Shown piece by piece: positions 54,953 to 61,296 of a stretch of DNA of 64,000 nt. The DNA comes from Kribbella sp. NBC_00382. Lineage in GTDB: Bacteria > Actinomycetota > Actinomycetes > Propionibacteriales > Kribbellaceae. Location: NCBI RefSeq assembly GCF_036067295.1, contig NZ_CP107954.1, positions 4,278,001-4,342,000 of the forward strand, written 5' to 3'. The notes beneath the pieces were generated by a model. That model did not search any database. It saw nothing but the letters and a program-made list of their open reading frames with translations, and was not told the origin of the DNA. How positions within the stretch are numbered: the first letter of the stretch is position 1; each line of letters starts with the position of its first letter. A program made the translations under genes and the position numbers.

Positions 54953-55812
54953 AGCGTCGACCTCAGGTGGGCGGGGTCGGCGGCCCAGGAGGCCAGCAGG
55001 CGCAGGCCGTCGTGTGAGGCTGTGCCCGGCTCAGCGGTCCAGACGATGATCTGCAGGTCGGGATCGGCGGCCCAGGTGACTGCGTTCCAGTCGAGGTGAA
55101 GGTCCCCGACGACCGGGTGGCGTAGGTGTTTGGTGCCGGTGTCGCGGGTTGCTACCTCCTGTGCAGCCCACCACCGTCGGAACTGGGTGTCCTGGATCGA
55201 GAGTTCGCCCACGAGCTCGGCCAACTTCGCGTCGCCCGGGTTGTCGGCGTTGTGCATCCGCAGCTGGGCGATGGCGAGCCGGGTGACTCCCTCCCAGTCC
55301 GCGTAGAGCTCGCGCATGGCCGGGTCGGTGATCAGCAGCCGGATGTAGTAACGCTGCTGGTCGGGGATCTTCCCGAAGTCGGTGATCATGGCGGCGCCCA
55401 AGGCGTTCCAGGCGACGATTTCGGTGCGCGGACCGATGACGAAGGCCGGTGTCAGCGCCATGTTGTCGAGCATCCGCTGAAGTTGCGGCTGGACCTTGGG
55501 GTGCGGGCGGCGACGGGGTGGGCGGTAGTCGTCCTTCGCCGCGAGTTCGTACATGTAGACGCGCTGATCGTCGTCCAGACGCAGTACCCGGGCAAGCGAC
55601 TCCAGTACCGGCGGCGACGCCTGGATCCGTCCCTGTTCCAGGCGGGAGTAGTAGTCGGTGCTGATGGCGGCCAGTACGGCGACCTCCTCGCGGCGCAGCC
55701 CGGCGACTCGTCGCGGGCCCGCGACGGGTAAGCCGACAGCGGCCGGGTCGAGCTCAGCGCGGCGTGCCTTGAGGAACGCGCCGAGGTCGCTGCGGTGGAG
55801 ATCGCGGTTCAT
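54949..55812 (-). CDS. MmyB-type XRE regulator (first paralogue)
   Basis: 287 residues. N-terminal helix-turn-helix (~10-80: LGAFLKARRAELDP, GLRREEVAVLAAISTDYYSRLEQGR) and a C-terminal PAS-like MmyB ligand-binding domain (~105-280, TEIVAWNALGAAMITDFGKI). MmyB domains bind fatty-acid-like ligands in the known structure. First gene of the MmyB-LtrA-AKR run. The motif at 55849-55866, 37 bases before the ATG, is shared with its paralogue's promoter. Confidence 0.92.
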   Translation of the reverse strand: MNRDLHRSDLGAFLKARRAELDPAAVGLPVAGPRRVAGLRREEVAVLAAISTDYYSRLEQGRIQASPPVLESLARVLRLDDDQRVYMYELAAKDDYRPPRRRPHPKVQPQLQRMLDNMALTPAFVIGPRTEIVAWNALGAAMITDFGKIPDQQRYYIRLLITDPAMRELYADWEGVTRLAIAQLRMHNADNPGDAKLAELVGELSIQDTQFRRWWAAQEVATRDTGTKHLRHPVVGDLHLDWNAVTWAADPDLQIIVWTAEPGTASHDGLRLLASWAADPAHLRSTL

Positions 55813-55848
55813 GCCTTCAGCGTCGCATCGTTGATCGAGGTTGTCACA

Positions 55849-55866
55849 GGGAGAGTTCTATCCCTG
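55849..55866. promoter_or_regulatory. MmyB-associated motif, copy 1
   Basis: GGGAGAGTTCTATCCCTG, inside the longer inverted repeat ACAGGGA...TCCCTGT. It matches copy 3 (57989-58006) in 15 of 18 bases. Position upstream of an MmyB regulator suggests autoregulation. Confidence 0.55.
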
Positions 55867-55902
55867 TCTGATGGTTGCCCCTGGCACGGACGCGGCGCGG
55901 CG

Positions 55903-56601
55903 TCAGCCGAGAGCCTTGAGGAGTTCCTGGGCGAGCGGGACGGCCGAGCCGGGATTCTGGCCGGTGTAGAGGGTGCGGTCCACCTCGACGTGCGAGGTGA
56001 ACGGCGCGGTTTCCCGGTACTCCGCGCCGAGGTCGGCGATCAGGCGGTCCTGCAGCAGCCAGCTTGCTCGTCCGGCGAGGCCGTTCAGGGTTTCCTCGGC
56101 GTTGGAAAGCCCGGTCAGGCGGTAGCCGTGGAACGGAGATTTGCCGTCGGCGTCGACGGTGGCCAGGAGTGCTGCTGGACCGTGGCACACCAGGGCCAGA
56201 GGCTTGCCGGAGGCGAGCCAGTCGGTGAGCAGTCTGCCCGATTCGGCGTTGCCGGGCAGGTCCTCCATCGGGCCCCAGCCGCCCGGGTAGAAGACGGCGT
56301 CGTAGTCGTCGATCCGGACGTCCTCGATGCGCAGCGGGTCAGCCAGTTCGGTCGCCCCGCGCAGCGCCGCTTTCATCTGCTCGGCGCCCTCGGGGCCGCC
56401 GTTGAAGTCAGGGGTGAGGCTGAGCGCATCGGCGGTAGGCGGAATACCGCCCGGGGTGGCCACGGCGATCTCGTACCCGGCTTCCTTGAAGATCGCATAC
56501 GGGCCGAGGGCCTCCTCGGCCCAGAATCCGGCCGGCTGACGGTGTCCGTCCGCCAGGGTCCAGTAGGTGGCGGCGGTGATGACGAAAAGGATCCTTGCCA
56601 T
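55903..56601 (-). CDS. DJ-1/PfpI superfamily protein (type 1 glutamine amidotransferase-like)
   Basis: 232 residues. The nucleophile elbow is LALVCHGPAALLATV (Cys with following His) and the supporting Glu is near FWAEEALGPYAIF. It resembles Hsp31-like glyoxalase III/deglycase proteins that handle methylglyoxal-type aldehydes. It follows the SnoaL-like gene by 28 bases on the same strand. Cytoplasmic; the exact reaction is not determined. Confidence 0.88.
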   Translation of the reverse strand: MARILFVITAATYWTLADGHRQPAGFWAEEALGPYAIFKEAGYEIAVATPGGIPPTADALSLTPDFNGGPEGAEQMKAALRGATELADPLRIEDVRIDDYDAVFYPGGWGPMEDLPGNAESGRLLTDWLASGKPLALVCHGPAALLATVDADGKSPFHGYRLTGLSNAEETLNGLAGRASWLLQDRLIADLGAEYRETAPFTSHVEVDRTLYTGQNPGSAVPLAQELLKALG

Positions 56602-56629
56602 GGAGTGCTCCTTCGAAGATCGGTACGGG

Positions 56630-57022
56630 TCAGCCGTTCAGGACTTCGCGCACCACGTGGCTGTCGGCGGCCTGTCGCAGGTGGGTCAGCTTGCCGTCGC
56701 GGACCGTCCACAGGTGGATGAAGCGGGCGTCGGCCTCGGCTCCGGCCTTGCTGACGGCGTGGTAGTGGCCGAGGACGACGACGTGATCGTCGGCGGCGGC
56801 GAAGAACTGCTCCGCGTGGCCGGAAAAGGACTCGTAGTCCGGCATGAGGTTGCCGAAGAAGTCCCGGCTGACGCTCTCCCAGCCGTGGTAGATACCGCTG
56901 TGGGGGAAGCCGGGGGTGATGTCCCAGACCAGGTCGGGGGCGATGATCTCGGCGGTGACCTCGGGCGCCATACCGGAGTCGTACAGACGGCGGACGAGGA
57001 TCGTGTTCGGTGATTCGGACAT
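56630..57022 (-). CDS. SnoaL-like/NTF2 superfamily protein
   Basis: 130 residues (helix ILVRRLYDSGMAPEVTAEIIAPDLVWDI, strands ending RFIHLWTVRDGKLTHLRQAADSHVV). The ATG at 57022 has AAGGAG eight bases before it. First of a SnoaL-DJ-1 pair, downstream of the motif at 57082. No reaction assigned. Confidence 0.82.
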   Translation of the reverse strand: MSESPNTILVRRLYDSGMAPEVTAEIIAPDLVWDITPGFPHSGIYHGWESVSRDFFGNLMPDYESFSGHAEQFFAAADDHVVVLGHYHAVSKAGAEADARFIHLWTVRDGKLTHLRQAADSHVVREVLNG

Positions 57023-57081
57023 GTGCGGGCTCCTTGGGGTGATCGCTCTGCCACAGTTGCAGCGGTCGTCCGGGCCGAACA

Positions 57082-57099
57082 GGGACAGATTCATCCCCG
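57082..57099. promoter_or_regulatory. MmyB-associated motif, copy 2
   Basis: GGGACAGATTCATCCCCG, the weakest copy (about 14 of 18 bases like copy 3). It lies 60 bases upstream of the SnoaL-like gene and overlaps the last codons of the second MmyB gene. Confidence 0.4.
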
Positions 57100-57951
57100 G
57101 ATAAGTCGGTTCCCCGCTGCCCAGGACGCCAGGACGCGCAGTGAGTCGGCGGAACGGCTGCCGGGTTCGGCGGTCCACACGATGAGATGCTGCTCGGGGT
57201 CGGCCGCGCTCGTGAGGGTGTCCCAGTCGAGCGTGAGCGCGCCGACCACCGGGTGGTTCAGGTCCTTGGCTCCGATCCCACGGCCGGCGACGACCTCAGC
57301 AGCCCACCACGTTCTGAACTGCTCGTCCCGCGTCGACAGCTCGCCGACCAGGGTGCTCATCCGCGGATCGCCCTGAGTGCGTGCTGCCTCGGTCCGCAGC
57401 TGCGCCACAGCCCTCCGGGCGACGTTCTCCCAGTCCGGGTAGAGCGTGCGCATCGCGGGGTCGGTGAACAGCAGCCTGACGTAGGTACGTTGCTTCAGCG
57501 GTATCTGCCCGAAGTCGGTGACCAGGGCAGCGGCCATCTCGTTCCACGCGAGGATGTCGGTGCGGCGACCGAGCACAAACGCGGGGATCGCGGGCAGATC
57601 GTTCAGAAGGCGCTGCAGGTAGGGCTGGACCGTCTGCCGCGCGCGCCGGTAGCGGCGATGGAAGACATCCTTCCCGGCGAGTTCGAACAGGTAATTGCGC
57701 TGATCCTCGCTCAGTCGCAGTACCTGGGCGAGCTTGCCGAGGACCGGGCCGGCGGCCTGTGCTCGGCCCTGTTCAAGACGGGTGTAGGTCGCGGTGCTGA
57801 TAGCCGCCAGGAGGGCGACCTCCTCGCGGCGCAGTCCGGGCACCCGGCGTTGCTGCCGGCTTTCGGGCAGTCCCACATCGCCGAGAGTGAGTTCGGCCCG
57901 GCGAGCCTTGAGGAACTCTCCCATCTCACGGAGGTTCGAGCTCCTGAGCAT
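57091..57951 (-). CDS. MmyB-type XRE regulator (second paralogue)
   Basis: 286 residues, clearly paralogous to the gene at 54949-55812 (FLKARRAEL, GLRREEVALLAAISTATYTRLEQGR, TDILAWNEMAAALVTDFGQI, HPVVGALTLDWDTLT). Same two-domain layout. The ATG at 57951 is chosen because it gives the same N-terminal length as the paralogue; a GTG three codons earlier is possible. It is divergent from the CMD gene across motif copy 3, so it probably controls CMD and itself. Confidence 0.9.
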   Translation of the reverse strand: MLRSSNLREMGEFLKARRAELTLGDVGLPESRQQRRVPGLRREEVALLAAISTATYTRLEQGRAQAAGPVLGKLAQVLRLSEDQRNYLFELAGKDVFHRRYRRARQTVQPYLQRLLNDLPAIPAFVLGRRTDILAWNEMAAALVTDFGQIPLKQRTYVRLLFTDPAMRTLYPDWENVARRAVAQLRTEAARTQGDPRMSTLVGELSTRDEQFRTWWAAEVVAGRGIGAKDLNHPVVGALTLDWDTLTSAADPEQHLIVWTAEPGSRSADSLRVLASWAAGNRLIRG

Positions 57952-57988
57952 GTGCCCCACGATGGCACTCGTCGCCGCTCATGTCAGG

Positions 57989-58006
57989 GGGACAGTTCCC
58001 TCCCTG
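57989..58006. promoter_or_regulatory. MmyB-associated motif, copy 3
   Basis: GGGACAGTTCCCTCCCTG in the 120-base divergent gap between the second MmyB gene and the CMD gene, inside a longer CAGGG-N13-CCCTG inverted repeat (57985-58007 region). 15 of 18 bases agree with copy 1. Confidence 0.55.
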
Positions 58007-58071
58007 TTCCGTTTCGGCCAAGCACACAAGGATGGAACTCCGTATCGCCCGCACTGAGGAGGAGAAGCAGC

Positions 58072-58413
58072 ATGTCCGACACCAACGCCGGCCAGGAACC
58101 GTCTGGCGCGCAGAAGATGTTCGGCGAGTTCGCCCCCGGGCTCGTCCACTTCACCGACGATGTGCTCTTCGGTGAAGTCTGGGAGCGCAGCGAGCTGGGC
58201 GCCAAGGAGCGCAGTCTCATCACCGTCGCCGCGCTGACCGCGGGCGGCAACACCGAGCAGCTCGTCTTCCACCTCGACTACGCCAAACGGAACGGCGCCA
58301 CCGAGAGCGAGCTCATCGAGGCCATCACCCATCTGGCCTTCTATTGCGGCTGGCCCAAGGCCATGTCGGCGATGACCATCGCCAAGCAGGTCTTCGCCGC
58401 CGATGCCAAGTAG
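58072..58413 (+). CDS. Carboxymuconolactone decarboxylase (CMD) family protein
   Basis: 113 residues, all-helical CMD fold (RSLITVAALTAGGNTEQLVFHLDYAKRNGATESELIEAITHLAFYCGWP). It lacks the CxxC of peroxidase-type AhpD, so it resembles 4-carboxymuconolactone decarboxylase-like proteins of unknown substrate. GAGGAGGAG precedes the ATG. Divergent from the second MmyB regulator. Confidence 0.88.
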   Translation: MSDTNAGQEPSGAQKMFGEFAPGLVHFTDDVLFGEVWERSELGAKERSLITVAALTAGGNTEQLVFHLDYAKRNGATESELIEAITHLAFYCGWPKAMSAMTIAKQVFAADAK

Positions 58414-58451
58414 CTACGGACGGCAGGAGACACGGTCGCCGAGCCCACTCG

Positions 58452-58931
58452 TCAGGACGGTGCCGGGGGAGTCCAGTCGGGGAGCGCTTGGAGGACGTGG
58501 CCGAGGAGGTCGCGGAGTTGGCCGTACCGCTGGGGGCCCAGCGACTCGCGGACGTGTCTTTCGAGGTCGCTGATGATGCGCTCGGCCTTCTCGAGGTCCG
58601 CGTGACCGTTCTCGGTGAGGTGAAGCTCCTGCACGCTGCGGTGCCGGGGATGCAATCGCCGTTCGATCAGCCCTCGCTCGATCAGCTTGGCGGTCAGGAG
58701 GGCGACCGCCTGTGGCGTGATGCCGACCAATCGGGCCAGTTCCGCTCCGGTGATGCCAGGCGTGGTCCGCAGGTTCATCAGTACGGCGTACTGCGAGCCG
58801 GACATGCCTACTGCGCGCAACGGCGGCTCCTTCACCGTCTGCATGGCCAGATCCGCCCTCCGCAACGCCCACGTCACCCGGTCCAACGCGTCAGGATCAC
58901 CAGTGGTGGAGCGGGGCCTGTCCATGGACAC
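58452..58931 (-). CDS. MarR family transcriptional regulator
   Basis: 159 residues. Winged helix with GITGAELARLVGITPQAVALLTAKLIERGLIERRLHPRHRSVQELHLTENG, flanked by dimerisation helices. The start is GTG 58931 or ATG 58925; neither has a Shine-Dalgarno. Divergent from the SDR gene across 60 bases holding a perfect palindrome, so it likely represses both in response to a small phenolic or electrophile. Confidence 0.92.
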   Translation of the reverse strand: MSMDRPRSTTGDPDALDRVTWALRRADLAMQTVKEPPLRAVGMSGSQYAVLMNLRTTPGITGAELARLVGITPQAVALLTAKLIERGLIERRLHPRHRSVQELHLTENGHADLEKAERIISDLERHVRESLGPQRYGQLRDLLGHVLQALPDWTPPAPS

Positions 58932-58952
58932 ACTCTATTGCACCTGCGACGC

Positions 58953-58985
58953 ATCAAGTACTTGATACGCATCAAGTGCTATATT
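58953..58985 (+). promoter_or_regulatory. MarR operator and SDR promoter
   Basis: Perfect 14-base palindrome ATCAAGTACTTGAT (58953-58966), followed by a further half-site in the direct repeat CGCATCAAGT (58950-58959 and 58968-58977, 18 bases apart). A probable -10 TATATT (58980-58985) ends six bases before the SDR ATG, so that mRNA is probably leaderless. Confidence 0.75.
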
Positions 58986-58991
58986 TTTGGT

Positions 58992-59786
58992 ATGACTCCT
59001 CGACCAAAGGCTTTGATCACCGGCGCCAGCGGCGGAATCGGTGCCGCGTTGGCGCTGGCCTTCGCGGAACGCGGCTACGACCTGGTACTGCTCGCGCGCC
59101 GGAGTGATCGCCTCGAAGAGGTTGCCGCCGGCACCGCGAGGTTCGGTGCCTCGGCGGAGACCCTCGTCACCGATCTGTCCACTCCCGACGGGCTGGCCGG
59201 CGCGGCTGAGCGAGCCGCGGCAGGCGACCTGGATCTGCTGATTTCGAACGCCGGCGCTGCGGGCTATGCCCCACTGCGCGAGGTGTCCGCCGCTGACGTC
59301 GATGCGCTGTGGCGCCTCAACTCCACTGCCCCGGTCACCCTCTCGCACGCCGTACTTCCGTCGCTGTTGGCCAAGGGCGAAGGCGCCATCGTGACGATCG
59401 CCTCGTTGCTGGCGTTCAGTTCGGGCATGACCGCCGCCCAGCTGCCGGCTCGTACCCTGTACGCGGCAGCGAAGTCGGCGACGGTCGCGTTCACGCGCAC
59501 GCTGGCGACCGAACTGGTCGGGACCGGCGTCCAGGCCATGGTGGTCTGCCCGGGGCAGGTTGCGACCGAATGGTCCGGCGGGGCCAACCGCAACCGCCCG
59601 GACGCAATGTCTGCCGAGGACGTCGCAACCGCGACCGCGGTCGCGCTCGCCCGAGGCGAAACGGTATGTGCACCGGGACTGTCGGGGACTGAGGCACTGG
59701 ACCGGCTGCAGGAGGCCGAGCGTGCTCTCCTCGCCGCAGGAAGCCGATCATCGCTGGCCGACCGGTATGCCGACGCGTCGCAATGA
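58992..59786 (+). CDS. Short-chain dehydrogenase/reductase
   Basis: 264 residues, Rossmann fold. Cofactor motif TGASGGIG (~10-17), NAG-type motif LISNAGAAGY, catalytic Ser in TIASLLAFSS and YxxxK in TLYAAAKSA. The ATG at 58992 follows the MarR operator directly; a longer open frame upstream is antisense to marR. Oxidises or reduces an alcohol/carbonyl with NAD(P)(H). Heads an SDR-amidohydrolase-PPOX run. Confidence 0.93.
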   Translation: MTPRPKALITGASGGIGAALALAFAERGYDLVLLARRSDRLEEVAAGTARFGASAETLVTDLSTPDGLAGAAERAAAGDLDLLISNAGAAGYAPLREVSAADVDALWRLNSTAPVTLSHAVLPSLLAKGEGAIVTIASLLAFSSGMTAAQLPARTLYAAAKSATVAFTRTLATELVGTGVQAMVVCPGQVATEWSGGANRNRPDAMSAEDVATATAVALARGETVCAPGLSGTEALDRLQEAERALLAAGSRSSLADRYADASQ

Positions 59787-59805
59787 CCGAACCAGGACAA
59801 GCGCT

Positions 59806-60798
59806 ATGACATCGTCCGAGTCCCAATTCATCGACGTCCACACGCATTTCCTCACGGAGTCGTACGTCCGCCAGGCGACCACCGCCGGCCATGCCCATCC
59901 CGACGGAATGGACCGGTGGCCGGTCTGGTCGCCGGAGGCGCACCTGGAGTTGATGGATCGCAACGGCATCCAGGCTGCCCTGCTGTCGATGTCCTCTCCG
60001 GGCGTGCACTTCGGAGACGACGACAGCGCCCGCCGGCTGGCCCGGGAGGTCAACGAGGACGCCGCTGGTCTGGTCGCTGATCATCCGGACCGGTTCGGGT
60101 TCTTCGCGTCTGTCCCGCTGCCCGATGTCGAGGGCGCCCTCGAAGAGGTTGCCTACAGCATCGATCATCTCGGCGCGGACGGCGTCGTACTGATGACCAA
60201 TGCTCGCGGCAAGTACCTGGGGGACAGCAGCTTCGAGCCGGTCTTCGCGGAGCTGGACCGACGCCGGGCCGTCGCCTTCCTGCATCCCACCTCGCCGGTG
60301 TGCTGGGAACAGTCGGCGCTCGGGCGGCCCCGCCCGATGGTCGAGTACATCTTCGACACCGCGCGGACCGTGACGGATCTGCTCATGTCGGGGGTGCTCG
60401 AGCGATACCCGGACCTGACAGTGATCGTTCCGCATTGTGGTGGTGCGTTGCCGGTCCTGGCCGACCGCATCAACGAGTTCATGGCGATGTTCCTGGGCTC
60501 ACCACAACCGGACGCGCCCGACGCCGTGGAACAACTGCGTCGCCTGTACTACGACATCGCCGGCCCAGCCTTGCCGCGGCACCTTCCGGCGCTCCTCGAA
60601 CTCGCTCTCCCGGACCGCCTGCTGTTCGGCAGCGACTACTGCTGGACTCCGGCCCCGGTCGCCGACAGACACATCGCGGCCGTCGATGCCACCAGGCCGC
60701 CGGTCGAGGGAGCCACCTGGCGGTCGCTGACGACGGCCAATGCGCGGGGCCTGTTTCCCCGACTCACTGGCGTTGCCGCACCGAAATCCGACAGTTAG
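59806..60798 (+). CDS. Amidohydrolase family protein (ACMSD-like)
   Basis: 330 residues, TIM-barrel amidohydrolase. Metal ligands HxH in FIDVHTHFL, His in VIVPHCGGALP and Asp in LLFGSDYCW. It resembles aminocarboxymuconate-semialdehyde decarboxylase-like (amidohydrolase 2) enzymes, which decarboxylate or hydrolyse aromatic-ring products. The ATG at 59806, 20 bases after the SDR stop, starts the conserved domain. Substrate unknown; neighbours suggest aromatic or quinone breakdown. Confidence 0.9.
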   Translation: MTSSESQFIDVHTHFLTESYVRQATTAGHAHPDGMDRWPVWSPEAHLELMDRNGIQAALLSMSSPGVHFGDDDSARRLAREVNEDAAGLVADHPDRFGFFASVPLPDVEGALEEVAYSIDHLGADGVVLMTNARGKYLGDSSFEPVFAELDRRRAVAFLHPTSPVCWEQSALGRPRPMVEYIFDTARTVTDLLMSGVLERYPDLTVIVPHCGGALPVLADRINEFMAMFLGSPQPDAPDAVEQLRRLYYDIAGPALPRHLPALLELALPDRLLFGSDYCWTPAPVADRHIAAVDATRPPVEGATWRSLTTANARGLFPRLTGVAAPKSDS

Positions 60799-60809
60799 AA
60801 AGGCACGTC

Positions 60810-61247
60810 ATGTCCATCACCAAGGCCGAACTCGAGTACCTGTCCACGCAACGGCTGGGGCGGCTGGCGACCGTGCAGCCGAACGGCACCCTCCAGGTCA
60901 GCCCGGTCGGGTTCCGGGTCAACGAAAGCACCGGCACGGTCGACATCGCCGGCCGCGCGATGGCCGTCAGCAGGAAGTTCCGCAACGTCGCCGAGAACGG
61001 TCAGCTGGCGTTCGTCATCGACGACTTCGTCTCGTTGGAGCCGTGGCGGCCACGGTGCGTAGAGATCCGCGGTGAAGGCGAGGCGATCACCGAGCCCACC
61101 GACTCCGCCTGGGCTGTCGACCTCGCACAGACAGGCTTCGACGGCGCCATCATCCGCATTCACCCGAAACGGATCATCAGCTTCGGTCTCGACGAGGCCG
61201 AAACCGACGTCTACGACTACAAGGTCAGCAACCGAACCGTCGACTGA
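60810..61247 (+). CDS. PPOX class flavin/F420-dependent oxidoreductase
   Basis: 145 residues, split beta-barrel of the pyridoxamine 5'-phosphate oxidase superfamily (LSTQRLGRLATVQPNGTLQVSPVGF, AMAVSRKFRNVAENGQLAFVIDD). The F420 class is abundant in actinobacteria. AGAAAGG precedes the ATG. Last gene of the MarR-controlled run, followed directly by a strong hairpin. Confidence 0.87.
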   Translation: MSITKAELEYLSTQRLGRLATVQPNGTLQVSPVGFRVNESTGTVDIAGRAMAVSRKFRNVAENGQLAFVIDDFVSLEPWRPRCVEIRGEGEAITEPTDSAWAVDLAQTGFDGAIIRIHPKRIISFGLDEAETDVYDYKVSNRTVD

Positions 61248-61284
61248 CCGGCGATCAGCCCGACTTCGGTGGCTGATCGCCGGT
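61247..61284. terminator. Bidirectional hairpin terminator
   Basis: Perfect 14-base stem ACCGGCGATCAGCC/GGCTGATCGCCGGT with a 10-base loop, between the convergent PPOX and beta-helix genes. It begins at the last base of the PPOX stop codon. Confidence 0.8.
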
Positions 61285-61296
61285 GGCAGTCGTGAC

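Noticed and set aside
52880..60798. Aldo/keto reductase and SDR as the missing fucose dehydrogenase steps
   Set aside because: They sit in separate operons under MmyB and MarR regulators more than 8 kb from the fucose module, with no shared operator.
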